Assembly (NCBI GenBank): GCA_964631945.1
Contig: CAZWAY010000006.1
Location: 47,131-111,130, forward strand
Direction: 5' to 3'
DNA from: JABFRZ01 sp964631945
Lineage (GTDB): Bacteria; Planctomycetota; UBA1135; GCA-002686595
DNA length: 64,000 bases
The notes under the pieces were generated by a model. The model was not told the DNA's origin. It searched no databases and worked only from the letters and a program-made list of their open reading frames with translations. This document shows, piece by piece, positions 52,797 through 64,000 of the stretch (positions are counted from its first letter, which is position 1; the number at the start of each line of letters is the position of its first letter). A program made the translations under genes and the position numbers.

Positions 52797-55778
52797 ATGC
52801 ACTGCCGCGCCACGTTCGTCCGCTTCGTTCCGCTCGGTCTGCTGCTCGTCGGAGCGGTGGCCGGCGCCCAGCTCGACCTGCCCGAGCGGCCCGGCACCCC
52901 GGCCAAGCCGGCCAAGGCCCCCGTGCTTCCCGATCCGGCGCGGCCCGCGAAGGGCGACGCGGTCCCGCTCGACCTCCCCGACGCACCCACCGGGCTCTCG
53001 TCCCCGGATCCGGCCGCGCCGGCCGCGACCGGCGCGCCGGGGCCCGAGGAGGACGCCCGCGCGCTGTTCCGCGAGCTCGCTCAGCAGCGCGATGCGAGCC
53101 GCGCGGGCGCGCTGATCGAGCGTCTGCTCGCGCTCGGTCCCGGGGCCGTGCCGGTGGCGCGCGCCGAGCTCGGCTCGAGCCGAGCCGCGGTGCTGCTGGC
53201 GGCGGGCCGCGTGTGTCTCGGCGCCGGAACGAGCGCCGAGCGCGCGGCCGTGGCCGAGCGCCTCACGCGCGCGCTGCCGTCCGAGATCGCCGCCGCGCTG
53301 CTCGACGAACTCCTGGCCCGGGATCCGATGCTGGCCTCGCCCGACTACCTGGTCGCGCTGCTCGAGCACCCGACCGCGAGCGTGCGCACGCGCGCCGCGC
53401 AGGCGCTCGCGACGCGGCTGACGCCGGCCACGCTGGCGGCCCTCGGACCCGCGCTGGCCTCGAGCAACAGCGCCGCACGCGCGGCGGCCCTCGAGCTCGT
53501 GGCGCGCGTCCCCGATCCGCTCGCATGGAACCTGCTGGCCAGCCGGCTCGGCGATCCGAGTGCGCGCCTGGCCCAGCGCGCCGCCAGTCAGCTCGCGGGC
53601 ATCGATGCGGCCGAGACCCTGCTCCTCGAGCGCGCCTTTCCGGCCGAGCGCGTGCCCGGGCCGCTCGAGTGGGACCGCGCGCGAGCCTACGCTCTGCTGG
53701 CCCTGGTGGAGCGCGAGGAGAGCAAGAAGTGCGTGCTGCTCGAGGCGACGCGCTGCGAGTCCCTGCTCGGGGGCCTGGCCAGTCCGCGGGCGCTGGTCGC
53801 CGGGGCCTGTGCGATCGCGCTGGCGCGCGTCGGCTTCCGCTCGGCCGCCGGGAGCGACACCTGGCTCGACCGCGAGGTGCCACACCAGCTCGTGCGCGCC
53901 GGGACCGGAGCCGAGTTCCACGCCGACTTCAGCGCGCTCGAGCGCCCGGCCCTGCGCGCCCTCGGCCTGCTCTCGGGCGAGGGTTTCGGCCCCGACGGCG
54001 ATGCCTGGCGGCGCTGGTGGCTCGAGCACGCCGCGGGTTTCCGCGCGCGGCGCGCGGTGATCGCGCTCGCGCCCGATGCGGCCGCGCAGCTCGGGCTGTG
54101 GTTCGCGGACGAACGCGGACGGATCACGACCCTGCTCGGGCCCGCGCGTCCCGCGCCGCGCGGCGGCGGGCGCGTGCTGCGCCTCGATGGGCCCTCGGCC
54201 GAGCGTCTGCTCGCGCGCCTCGAGGCGGCGGGCGTGTTCGGGATCGCGCACCTCCCGGACCCGCGCGGCACGGGCGGCGCGGGAGAGTTCGTGGTCGCGG
54301 TGGGGGACCAGGAAAAGCGCTTCGACGCCCGGGCGAGCTGGGTCGAGGAGCTGCGCGAGCCGCTGCTGGATCTCGCGCGCGAGAACCTGTGGCAGTTGTG
54401 CTTCGATCCGGCCGAGACCAGCGCCGAGGCCTGGTGGCGCAGCCAGCAGGCGCACTACGCGGCGCTGGCGCCGCTCGAGCGGCAACGCGAGGTCAAGCGC
54501 CTCCTGATCGGCGTGCTGCGGCGTGCGCGCGGTGCGGCGCGCGACGAATGGCTGGCAGACCTGCGCGCGTTGCACGACGAGCTGGGCGTGCCCGAGGCCG
54601 CCGACTTCGAGCCGCTCCTGGCGGTGCTCGCCAGCGAAGCGAGCTTCGAGCCACGCGGCGCGGTGCTGTGCGAGCTCGCGCGCGTGGCCGCCGCGGGCGC
54701 CGGCGCCGAGCGCGCCGAGCCGCTCGCGCGCGAGCGGCTGGTCGCGCTCGGCCTGGAGCGCTTCGGGCCCGAGGCCGATGCCGCGCTGGCGCGCGTGGCG
54801 CGCGAGCTCGAGCCCGCCGCCCTGCGCGCCCTGGCCGCCGATCCCCGTCCGCGCGCGCGCGCCCTGGCGCCCGAGGGCCTGCTGCGCGCGAGTGCCGAGC
54901 CCGAGCTCGTGCGCGCGCTGCTCCAGGACCCCGAGCCCGTCGTGCGTCTGGCCGTGCTCACGGCCCTGACCGAGGTGCCGCGCGAGGAGCTGCGCCCGGC
55001 CCTCCTGGAGTGCGCGCGCTCGGGCGCCAGCGAGCTGCGGCCGCCGGCCTTGCGCGCGCTCGTGCCGCTGGGCGGCAAGGACGTGCGCGACGCGGCCCTG
55101 GAGGCGCTCGGCGACGCCGAGCCCGCCATCCAGCTCGCGGGCGTGAGCGCCCTGGCCGAGCTCGCCGACCCGGGCAGCGCCTCGCTGTTCGCCTCGCTGC
55201 TCGCGCGCGGCCCGGGTTCGCCGCTCTACGCCGAGGCCCGGCGTGGGCTCGCGCGCCTGGGCCCGGTGGGCGTCGAGGAGTGCCTGCGGCTCGCGCGCAG
55301 CGCGGGGACACGGGCGCGGCGCGAGGCCGCGCTGCTCCTGGCCGAGGCCTTCGCGCCCGAGGCCGCGGGCCTCCTGCTGACGATCCTGTCGGAGGATCCG
55401 CACGACGAGCGCGTGGCCTGGGAACTCTCGGTGCTGGCGGGCCAGGACTTCACGCGCGAGGCGCAGCCCGAGCGCGCCGCCTGGGCCTGGTGGGACCTGG
55501 TGGTGCACGACGATCCCCTGGCCTGGTTGCTGGCCGCCGCCGAGCGCGCCGGCATCCCGGCGCCCTCCGCCGCGGCCCTGCGCGACGCCGGCAGCCTCGA
55601 GGGTGCGCACTTCCTGCTGAGCGTGGCCGGCCTGCCCGCCTCGCCCCTGGTCGAGCGAGCCGTGCGCGAGCTCGAGCGCTTGCTCGGGCGCGAGTTCCCG
55701 CGCCCGAACACGGAACGGGGCCACGCGCTGCTGGCGGGCGAGCTCTCCGAAGCCGTGCGCGCGAGGTTTGGTGAATGA
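52797..55778 (+). CDS. Large secreted HEAT-repeat protein
   Basis: 993 aa. Signal peptide FVPLGLLLVGAVAGAQ. A Pro/Ala linker (about 28-85) precedes an alpha-solenoid: repeated helical pairs such as VRTRAAQALATRLTPATLAAL, ARAAALELVARVPDPLAWNLLA and VRLAVLTALTEVPREELRPALL are HEAT/PBS-lyase type. A central block around residues 390-560 is less repetitive. HEAT solenoids serve as protein-binding scaffolds. Its stop overlaps the start of the transglycosylase (ATGA), suggesting a joint role in envelope maintenance. A TATCCT hexamer at 52761 is a possible -10. Confidence 0.8.
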   Translation: MHCRATFVRFVPLGLLLVGAVAGAQLDLPERPGTPAKPAKAPVLPDPARPAKGDAVPLDLPDAPTGLSSPDPAAPAATGAPGPEEDARALFRELAQQRDASRAGALIERLLALGPGAVPVARAELGSSRAAVLLAAGRVCLGAGTSAERAAVAERLTRALPSEIAAALLDELLARDPMLASPDYLVALLEHPTASVRTRAAQALATRLTPATLAALGPALASSNSAARAAALELVARVPDPLAWNLLASRLGDPSARLAQRAASQLAGIDAAETLLLERAFPAERVPGPLEWDRARAYALLALVEREESKKCVLLEATRCESLLGGLASPRALVAGACAIALARVGFRSAAGSDTWLDREVPHQLVRAGTGAEFHADFSALERPALRALGLLSGEGFGPDGDAWRRWWLEHAAGFRARRAVIALAPDAAAQLGLWFADERGRITTLLGPARPAPRGGGRVLRLDGPSAERLLARLEAAGVFGIAHLPDPRGTGGAGEFVVAVGDQEKRFDARASWVEELREPLLDLARENLWQLCFDPAETSAEAWWRSQQAHYAALAPLERQREVKRLLIGVLRRARGAARDEWLADLRALHDELGVPEAADFEPLLAVLASEASFEPRGAVLCELARVAAAGAGAERAEPLARERLVALGLERFGPEADAALARVARELEPAALRALAADPRPRARALAPEGLLRASAEPELVRALLQDPEPVVRLAVLTALTEVPREELRPALLECARSGASELRPPALRALVPLGGKDVRDAALEALGDAEPAIQLAGVSALAELADPGSASLFASLLARGPGSPLYAEARRGLARLGPVGVEECLRLARSAGTRARREAALLLAEAFAPEAAGLLLTILSEDPHDERVAWELSVLAGQDFTREAQPERAAWAWWDLVVHDDPLAWLLAAAERAGIPAPSAAALRDAGSLEGAHFLLSVAGLPASPLVERAVRELERLLGREFPRPNTERGHALLAGELSEAVRARFGE

Positions 55779-56488
55779 GCGTTCGACGTTCCGCTCTCGT
55801 CCGCCTGGTCCTGGCCCTCGCGCTGGCCGGGACGCTGGCCTGGGGCGCCTGGCACGAGTACCGCGTGCCGGTGCGCGCCGCGCTGCGCGACTACCTCTCC
55901 TTCCGGCGCGTGGAGAAGTACGAGGACGTGCTGCGCCTGGCCGCACTCGAGTCCGGGGTCGACCCGAACCTGCTGGCGGCCGTGATGATCGCCGAATCGA
56001 GCGGGCGGGTCGACGCGCGCTCCAGCCGCGGCGCCCTGGGGCTGTTCCAGCTGACCCTGACCAGCGCGCGCTGGCGCGCCCAGGAGCTGGGCCTGCCCGA
56101 ACCCGGCGAGGCGGAGCTGCTGAGCGACGCGTTGCTCTCGGCGCGCCTGGGGGCCGACAACCTGGCCTGGCTGATCGATACCTACGACGGCGACGTCGAG
56201 CGCGCGCTGTGCTCCTACAACGCCGGAGCGCGGCGCATGAAGGAGATCAGCGACGCGGCCGGGGGCTGGACCGCCTGGCGCGACGCGCGCCAGCGCAGCG
56301 GCGCCTCGGCGATCCTGAGCTACGCCCACGGCGTGCTGCACTACCGCGACGAGCTGCGCGCGCGCGGCTTCTTCCCGGAGTTCAACCTGCCCGAGCCGGA
56401 CGAAGGGCCGGGACCGCCCGAGTCGCCCGGCGCCGCGCCGAGCGGCGTGCTCGGCGGCGCGCTGGGCGCGACCCCTTCGCCGCAGTAG
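55775..56488 (+). CDS. Soluble lytic transglycosylase-like protein (SLT domain)
   Basis: 237 aa. An N-terminal helix (LVRLVLALALAGTLAWGAW) anchors or exports the protein. The SLT domain begins at LAALESGVDPNLLAAVMIAESSGR with the catalytic Glu in AESSGR, followed by SRGALGLFQLT and the Y/N motif LCSYNAGARRM. It would cleave peptidoglycan glycan strands forming 1,6-anhydro ends. The last 40 residues are a Pro/Gly-rich tail. The ATG shares ATGA with the HEAT gene stop. The downstream sulfatase gene is convergent, 13 nt away. Confidence 0.9.
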   Translation: MSVRRSALVRLVLALALAGTLAWGAWHEYRVPVRAALRDYLSFRRVEKYEDVLRLAALESGVDPNLLAAVMIAESSGRVDARSSRGALGLFQLTLTSARWRAQELGLPEPGEAELLSDALLSARLGADNLAWLIDTYDGDVERALCSYNAGARRMKEISDAAGGWTAWRDARQRSGASAILSYAHGVLHYRDELRARGFFPEFNLPEPDEGPGPPESPGAAPSGVLGGALGATPSPQ

Positions 56489-56501
56489 CAGGGGCCGCGT
56501 T

Positions 56502-58631
56502 TCAATCGGCCGCGTAGCCGAGCGCGTGCAGTTCCTCGAGCCGGTCGGCGTCGAGCGCCGAGGCCTCGGGCGTGACCAGCGGCACGAGCAAGGCTTCGAC
56601 CCGCGAGGCCGAGCTCTGGAACAGCTCGGTCGGCCAGGCAGCGGGCCCGTCCGCCAGCAGGTCGCGCGTCTCGCCCGGGTCGTCCGCCAGGTCGAAGGCC
56701 TGCCAGGGCTTCTGCAGCCGCCGCGCCTGGGTCTGCTCGAGCGCGATGAGCTTGCGCGAGCCCTGCAGGATGGCCACGGTCGAGAGCTCGCCCTCGGCGC
56801 ACTCGAAGGCGTACAGCGGCCGCGCTCGGTCGAGCGTGAGCAGGTTGGTTCCCTGCCAGACGGCGAGCGGCGCGACCCGCGCCATGGCCGCGAGCGTGGG
56901 CGGCAGATCGATCAGCGAGACCGGGTGCTCGAGCGTGCGCGCGGCCACGTCCGGTCCCCTGACGAGCAGCGGGACGCGGATCTGTTCCTCGAACACGCGT
57001 CCCTGGTGCGAGAACTGGCCGTGCTCGAAGAAGGCCTCGCCGTGGTCGCTGGTGAAGACGACGTAGCCGGCCGCCGGGAAGCCGCGCGCCTGGAGGTCAC
57101 GCCAGAAGGCGCCGAAGCCTCGGTCCAGGCTGCGCGCGCCGCGGCGGTAGAGATCGGCCAGTCCCCCGGCAACGCCGAGGGTGCGCTCGCGGTCCCGCTC
57201 GAAGGCTTCGTCCGGCGTGCCCTGGAGCGAGCCCATCAGGCGCTGGTACTCCTCCATGCCGGCCTGGTTGGAGCGTGCGGCGGCGCCCGGCGGCTCGTGC
57301 TCGCGATAGGGGAGGTGCGTGCGGTAGGTGTGCACGAACAGGAACACCGGACGGCCGTCGTCGGCGTCCAGGAAGTCGCGCGCGCGCGCCAGGGTCGAGT
57401 CGAGGCCGAGGTCGCTCTCGTCGAACCAGTCGAAGCCCTGCTGCAGCCCGAAGCGCAGCGAGACGACGGCCGAGTCGGTGATGGCCCCGGTGCGATAGCC
57501 GGCCCGCGCCAGGACCTCGGCGATGGTATCGACCTCCGTCGGGAGCGCGGACGAGAAGCCGCCCATGGAAGCCTGGTGCGGGTACAGCCCCGAGAAGAGC
57601 GAGCAGTGCGCGGGCAGGGTGAAGGTGCCCACCGACCAGGCGCGGGCGCAGCGCAGGCCGTGCTCGCCGAAGCGCCCGAGTTCGGGCGCGATGTCCGCGG
57701 CACCGCCGTAGAAGGCCAGGTTGTCGGCCCGGAAGGTGTCCGCCAGGAACAACACCACCGAGGGCGGCGCGGACCAGGGGCGCGCGGCATAGCTGCCCCT
57801 CTCCGCCGGCGCGAGTTGCGGATCGAGGAACGAGGTGTAGGCGAAGGGCCCGGAGACCTCGAAGGTGAGGCGTGCGCCCTTGCGCTCGGGCACGGGCACG
57901 GAGTGCCAGCCGTAGCTGCCGCCCGGCTCGCAGGCCAGGCTCTGCTCGAAGGCCAGCTGGCCGTCCACGCGCACCCGGAAGACGTGTCGCGTCCCGGGCG
58001 GATCGAGGGCCGAGGCGGGCTCGCTGCAGATCCCGAAGCGCAGCGCCCGCGCGGCCGGGATGTCGAGCACGCGCTCGCGCGTCTGGCCCGGCCAGACCGA
58101 GAGGCCCTTGCCGCTGAAGCGTCGCCCGCGCACGAGGTGGAAGCCGAGCGCGTCCGGCGCGCCCGCGTCGAGGCGCACGCGCAGCTTGGCCGAGCGCGGG
58201 TACGGCGTTCCCGGCGCGACGCCGAGGTACAGCGCGTTGCGCCAGGTCCCGAAGGTGCCGGGCACGAAGGCCCGCATGACCCTCGTCAGGCTGTCGCCGC
58301 CGGGGCTGGCCTGTGCGCAGTCCTGCCCCTCGACCTCCAGCCGGTAGGCCGGCCGCCCGAGGCCGAGCAGCGGCGCCGGTGCCGAGGCCACGTCGTAGTT
58401 CTTGACCGCGTGCCAGGCCTCCGCGGGCACCGATACCACGCCCCACAGCTCGCCCCCGACTTGCTCGAACTCGACCCGCTGGCCATCCGCGAGGACGGCC
58501 TCGCGCGGCGCCAGCTCCTCGCTCTCCTGCGTGGCGCGCGCCAGCGAGATCCAGCGCCCGGTGGAGTCGGCCTGCGTGCCGCAGCCGCCCAGGGCGAGCA
58601 GACCCACCAGCAGGATCGGGCTGGAGCGCAT
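56502..58631 (-). CDS. Sulfatase-superfamily lipoprotein
   Basis: 709 aa. The lipobox is VGLLALGGC, so it is membrane-anchored by lipid. Residues about 25-270 form a beta-rich N-terminal domain. From about 290 the alkaline-phosphatase-superfamily fold begins with VVLFLADTFRADNLAFYGG (metal Asp). The nucleophile region is GTFTLPAHCSLFSGLYPH; Thr338 occupies the position held by formylglycine-Cys/Ser in true sulfatases. Later metal ligands are in FTSDHGEAFFEHG and FSHQGRVFEEQIRVPLL. It follows the DUF255 gene by 22 nt, likely in one transcript. The substrate, a sulfate or phospho-glycan ester, is unknown. Confidence 0.85.
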   Translation of the reverse strand: MRSSPILLVGLLALGGCGTQADSTGRWISLARATQESEELAPREAVLADGQRVEFEQVGGELWGVVSVPAEAWHAVKNYDVASAPAPLLGLGRPAYRLEVEGQDCAQASPGGDSLTRVMRAFVPGTFGTWRNALYLGVAPGTPYPRSAKLRVRLDAGAPDALGFHLVRGRRFSGKGLSVWPGQTRERVLDIPAARALRFGICSEPASALDPPGTRHVFRVRVDGQLAFEQSLACEPGGSYGWHSVPVPERKGARLTFEVSGPFAYTSFLDPQLAPAERGSYAARPWSAPPSVVLFLADTFRADNLAFYGGAADIAPELGRFGEHGLRCARAWSVGTFTLPAHCSLFSGLYPHQASMGGFSSALPTEVDTIAEVLARAGYRTGAITDSAVVSLRFGLQQGFDWFDESDLGLDSTLARARDFLDADDGRPVFLFVHTYRTHLPYREHEPPGAAARSNQAGMEEYQRLMGSLQGTPDEAFERDRERTLGVAGGLADLYRRGARSLDRGFGAFWRDLQARGFPAAGYVVFTSDHGEAFFEHGQFSHQGRVFEEQIRVPLLVRGPDVAARTLEHPVSLIDLPPTLAAMARVAPLAVWQGTNLLTLDRARPLYAFECAEGELSTVAILQGSRKLIALEQTQARRLQKPWQAFDLADDPGETRDLLADGPAAWPTELFQSSASRVEALLVPLVTPEASALDADRLEELHALGYAAD

Positions 58632-58653
58632 CGGTGGGGCGCGCGGACGAGCC

Positions 58654-60879
<2,226 letters not shown>

Positions 60880-60998
60880 TAGGGTGGGGGCGGGGGCCGG
60901 ACACCATTCCTATCCGCTCGCGGCCCCGCTGCCACGCGCAAACGGCGAAGGCGCGCGCGAAGCGCGGGCGCACCCCGGCTGGACGCGGCGTCGCAGGG

Positions 60999-62690
60999 CT
61001 AGGCCTGGTGCTTGGCCAGCTCGCGCTCGCGCAGCTCGCGGCGCAGGACCTTCATCACCGTGCTCTTCGGGAGTTCGGCCAGGAATTCGAGCTCGCGCGG
61101 GACCTTGTAGGGCGCCAGGCGCTCGCGCAGGAAGGCCTGCAGCTCCGCGATCGTCAGCGCGACTCCCGGCTTGGCCACCACGAAGGACTTGACGTACTCG
61201 CCGCGCGTCGGATGGGGTACGCCGATGGTCGCGGCTTCGAGCACCCCCGGGTGCGCGTGCAGCTCGCCGTCGACCTCGTCGGGGAAGACCTTGAAGCCGC
61301 CGACGTTGATCATGTCCTTCTTGCGCCCGACGATCCGGAAGTAGCCCTCGGGGCTCATCAGCGCCAGGTCGCCGGTCAGCAGCCAGCCGTCCTTCAGCAC
61401 GAGCGCGCTCTCGTCCGGCCGGTTCCAGTAGCCCCGCATCACCTGTGGGCCCTTGAGCGCGAGCTCGCCCGGCTCGCCGGCCGGGATGCGGCGCGCGGGA
61501 TCCTCGACGTCGACGATGCGCGCGTCGGTATCGGACACCGGCAGCCCGACCCAGCCGATGCGGCGCTCGCCGCTCAACGGATTGGCGTGCGTGAGCGGCG
61601 AGGTTTCGCTCATGCCGTAGCCCTCGATGATCCGGGCTCCGGTCAGGCGCTCGAAGCGTTCCAGCACCTCGGGCGCGATCGGGGCCGAGCCGGACAGGCA
61701 CACCTTGACGCTGCGCAGGTCGCACTCCTCGATCCCGGGCCAGTTGTTGAGCGAGTTGTAGAGCGCGGGCACGCCCGGGAAGACCGTCACGCGGTGGCGC
61801 TCGATGGCCTTCATCAGCCCGCGCGCGTCGCGCGGATCGGGCACCAGCACCATGGCCGAGGCCCCGTGCACGGCGAAGTTCATGGCGCACGTCATGGCGA
61901 ACACGTGGAACAGCGGCAGGCACACCAGCACCACCTCGCTGGCCGGCCGCGAGCCGCCGAACCAGGCGTCCATCTGCTGCACGTTCACCGACAGGTTGCG
62001 GTGCGTCAGGACCGCGGCCTTCGAGACGCCCGTGGTCCCGCCCGTGTACTGCAGCACGGCCGGCGCGTCGAGATCGAGGGTCGGGTGGGGCGCCGGCGTG
62101 CCACGCTGCGCGCGCAGCGCCGCGCGGAAGGGGCTCACGCCCGGCTCGCGCGGGATCGGCGCGATGGCCGGCGGTTCCTTGCGGCGCAGCTTGAAGGGCG
62201 CGAGCCAGCTGAGCGGCCAGCGCAGGTACTCCGGGAAGGAGGCCACCAGGTAGTGCTTCACCGCCAGCTTCGGTCGCAGCGCGCGCACCTTCTGGGCGTA
62301 CAGGAAGTCCATCGTCACGGCCAGCTCGCAGCCGGCGTCGTTCCACTGGTGCTCGAGCTCGCGCGGCGTGTAGAGCGGGTTGGTCAGCACGACCTCGCAG
62401 CCCAGCGACAGCGCCCCGTAGTACGCGATCACCATCTGCGGCACGTTGGGCAGGTGCAGCGCGATGCGCATCCCCGCTCGGGCCCCGAGCGCCGCCAGGG
62501 CCGCGGCACAGCACTCGACCTCGCGCAGGAGCTCGGCGTACGAGAGACGCAGGTTCGCGAACAGGAGCGCCGGCGCGGCGGGCTGCTGCTCCGCGCTGCG
62601 CCGCAGGAAGTCGGGCAGCGCCAGGGGCCGGTAGTCGAGCCCCGGCGGGACTCCCGGGTCGTAACGCGTGTGCCAGGGCCGCGGCTCCAT
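60999..62690 (-). CDS. Long-chain acyl-CoA synthetase (FadD-like)
   Basis: 563 aa, ANL superfamily. Motifs are the P-loop LQYTGGTTGVSKAAVLTH, IIEGYGMSETSPLTHANP, LLTGDLALMSPEGYFRIVGRKKDMINVGGFKV (split) and the C-terminal lysine in LPKSTVMKVLRREL. It activates fatty acids as acyl-AMP then acyl-CoA. The start is the ATG at 62688-62690; a TACGCT -10 element ends 8 nt upstream. The C-terminus is a short basic tail (ELAKHQA). Confidence 0.93.
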   Translation of the reverse strand: MEPRPWHTRYDPGVPPGLDYRPLALPDFLRRSAEQQPAAPALLFANLRLSYAELLREVECCAAALAALGARAGMRIALHLPNVPQMVIAYYGALSLGCEVVLTNPLYTPRELEHQWNDAGCELAVTMDFLYAQKVRALRPKLAVKHYLVASFPEYLRWPLSWLAPFKLRRKEPPAIAPIPREPGVSPFRAALRAQRGTPAPHPTLDLDAPAVLQYTGGTTGVSKAAVLTHRNLSVNVQQMDAWFGGSRPASEVVLVCLPLFHVFAMTCAMNFAVHGASAMVLVPDPRDARGLMKAIERHRVTVFPGVPALYNSLNNWPGIEECDLRSVKVCLSGSAPIAPEVLERFERLTGARIIEGYGMSETSPLTHANPLSGERRIGWVGLPVSDTDARIVDVEDPARRIPAGEPGELALKGPQVMRGYWNRPDESALVLKDGWLLTGDLALMSPEGYFRIVGRKKDMINVGGFKVFPDEVDGELHAHPGVLEAATIGVPHPTRGEYVKSFVVAKPGVALTIAELQAFLRERLAPYKVPRELEFLAELPKSTVMKVLRRELRERELAKHQA

Positions 62691-62698
62691 CGCGGCGC

Positions 62699-62704
62699 AG
62701 CGTA
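62699..62704 (-). promoter_or_regulatory. Predicted -10 element (TACGCT) of acyl-CoA synthetase gene
   Basis: GCTACGCTGCGC on the minus strand places TACGCT 8 nt before the ATG at 62690, the same leaderless layout as in hutI, the GNAT gene and citrate synthase. TGTGCA, 17 nt upstream, is a weak -35 candidate. Confidence 0.45.
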
Positions 62705-62767
62705 GCGGCGCCTCCACCCGCTGCACAGCCTCGAACCCGGGGCCGCGGCGCGGCGCGCGTCCGGGCC

Positions 62768-64000
62768 CTACTTCACGCGCAGCAGCGGCGTGAAGTAGCG
62801 GTAGTAGATCTCGAGCGAGAGCACGCACATCGCGGTGGCGTAGGTGCGCTCGTCGTCGTCGTCGCCGGCGTACTCGGAATAGACGTCGAGCGGGCGCCAC
62901 GAGCCGTCCGGCTCCTGGGCCGGCAGGAGCGTCGCCTGCAGGGCCGTGTTCCAGCGCTCCCACTCGCGCCCGCCCACGCGGAACAGCGCCAGCGTGGCGT
63001 AGTACCAGAAGTACGGGTTGCCGCGCGCCAGGCGCACGAAGTCGTCGTCGCCGGTGTAGCGGTAGCCGTCGGGGGCGCGCGTCAGCACGAAGCGCCGCGC
63101 CGCGCCCAGCTCCTGCGCGGCCGGGTCGACGTCCAGCAACGCCAGCGCGAACAGCGCCGCCGGGGTCGAGGCCGGCAGGATCGGATAGCCCGAGGCCAGG
63201 CGCTCCGGATCGTGGTCGTAGCGGAAGGCGCCGCGGCGTTCGTCCCAGGTGTGCAGCAGGAACTCGCGCGCGTCGGCGAAGGCCGCGTCCGGCACGGACA
63301 GGCCGCCGAGGCGCGCCGACTCGAGCGCCATGACCTGCCAGGCGGTGACCGAGGTGCGCGGCCACTCGTCGCCGCCCCACACGTGGTCGTCGGCGAAGTA
63401 GTAGCCCCAGCCCCCGAACAGGCGCGCGTCGCGCGTGCCGTCCTGGTGACGCAGGATCTGGCCCACGGCGCGCTCGAGCGGTTCGCGCAGCTCGGCCGCC
63501 TGGGTGAGCGCGTAGCACTCGGCCAGGGCGTAGGTGGCGATGCCGTGGCCGTAGGAGCACGAGCGCCCGAAGTGACCGCTCTCGGCGTCCTGGGTGCCGA
63601 GCAGGTAGCGCACCGCGCGCTGCGCCACCGCGGCGTGCGGCGTGTCGCCGCCCGGCACGTGGCCCGCGCCCAGGAAGGCCAGCAGCGCGAGCGCGCTCTT
63701 GCCGACGCGCACGTCGAGGTACTTCGCGTGTGCGTCGCTGCGCTGGCCCCAGGCCCCGTTCTCGCCCTGGATGCGCGCCAGGTAGGCCAGGCCCGCGTCC
63801 ACGGCGTGCTCGCTCGCGGGCGTGCCGCCGAACTCCTCGAGCGCGCGCAGCTTCTGCGCGCCGAAGCGATTCTGGTACGGCGTCTCGGCCAGGCGCGGCG
63901 CGCTGCGGCGTTCGGGCGCGACGGGCGTCTCGGGCGGCGTGGCCGGAGCGAGGCGCGCGGGGCTCGGCTCCGGGCGCGCGGCCGCCAGCGGACTCGCGGG
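62768..64000 (-). CDS. Squalene-oxidase/prenyltransferase-repeat protein (5' end missing)
   Basis: At least 411 codons; the frame is open to the end of the window, so the start is not seen. The first visible part is Pro/Ala-rich (linker), then PYQNRFGAQKLRALEEFGGT introduces the repeat domain. Repeats resemble alpha/alpha-toroid units: YLARIQGENGAWGQRS, YLLGTQDAESGHFGRS, WGYYFADDHVWGGDEWPRTS and QEPDGSWRPLDVYSEYAGD. The C-terminus has TAMCVLSLEIYYRYFTPLL. The catalytic DxDD of squalene-hopene cyclases is not visible, so this belongs to the exported repeat-only proteins common in Planctomycetota, role unknown. A GTG at 63800-63802 is in frame but is not the start. Confidence 0.8.
   Translation of the reverse strand, partial: PASPLAAARPEPSPARLAPATPPETPVAPERRSAPRLAETPYQNRFGAQKLRALEEFGGTPASEHAVDAGLAYLARIQGENGAWGQRSDAHAKYLDVRVGKSALALLAFLGAGHVPGGDTPHAAVAQRAVRYLLGTQDAESGHFGRSCSYGHGIATYALAECYALTQAAELREPLERAVGQILRHQDGTRDARLFGGWGYYFADDHVWGGDEWPRTSVTAWQVMALESARLGGLSVPDAAFADAREFLLHTWDERRGAFRYDHDPERLASGYPILPASTPAALFALALLDVDPAAQELGAARRFVLTRAPDGYRYTGDDDFVRLARGNPYFWYYATLALFRVGGREWERWNTALQATLLPAQEPDGSWRPLDVYSEYAGDDDDERTYATAMCVLSLEIYYRYFTPLLRVK

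Noticed and set aside
51176..55946. Open frames of over 1500 codons on both strands
   Set aside because: GC-driven absence of stops; real genes (HDOD-GGDEF, HEAT) occupy other frames with recognisable domains and signal peptides.

Overview
The window is a dense, very GC-rich bacterial chromosome segment. Genes abut or overlap by 1-10 nt, GTG starts are frequent, and no gap exceeds 300 nt. I see no tRNA, rRNA, transposase, integrase or CRISPR array. The gene mix suggests a high-GC Planctomycetota member: a squalene-oxidase-repeat protein, lipidated sulfatase-family and EF-hand-like lipoproteins, HEAT-repeat and carboxypeptidase-regulatory-repeat proteins, a DUF255 protein and a zinc-phospholipase-like protein. 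This is inference from gene content; Myxococcota would be the main alternative, and no phylogenetic marker was compared.

Layout. 1-2555: 5' end of recO, a CorC-like CBS transporter/regulator and an ECF-type sigma factor. 2605-4784: hutI and a glutamate formimidoyltransferase, the last steps of histidine degradation. 4943-10693: a small secreted protein, a PilZ protein, a GNAT acetyltransferase coupled to an aminotransferase, citrate synthase and an M32 carboxypeptidase. 10848-15131: an OmpR-type two-component pair followed by a di-heme cytochrome c peroxidase-like gene. Between them lies a row of 11-bp direct repeats that looks like the response-regulator binding site.

15217-28700 (minus): a complete 14-gene complex I operon in the order nuoA to nuoN, with a short nuoG and a recognisable promoter overlapping a perfect dyad upstream of nuoA. 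28865-32931 (minus): a von Willebrand A protein coupled to a membrane-anchored beta-sandwich-repeat protein. 33119-36067: a lipoprotein with acidic EF-hand-like loops, and a zinc-phospholipase-C-like protein.

36083-43207: a surface-glycan cluster. It holds four SAM methyltransferases, a WaaP-like sugar kinase and a GT4 glycosyltransferase on the minus strand, then a divergent GT4/GT2 pair. The GT2 gene is translationally coupled to a secreted protein that fuses a degenerate metallopeptidase-like domain to a GH113-like barrel, and then to recG. 47709-49430 is a one-gene islet of lower GC with a run of 11 G upstream of its start. 49431-52642: two paralogous HDOD-GGDEF proteins, one with a lost GGDEF signature. 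52797-64000: a HEAT-repeat protein coupled to a lytic transglycosylase, a sulfatase-superfamily lipoprotein, a DUF255 thioredoxin-fold protein, an acyl-CoA synthetase and the incomplete squalene-oxidase-repeat protein.

A recurring promoter pattern is visible: a TAnnnT hexamer set in GC-rich sequence, in several cases only 8-9 nt before the start codon. This predicts leaderless mRNAs for hutI, the GNAT gene, citrate synthase and the acyl-CoA synthetase.
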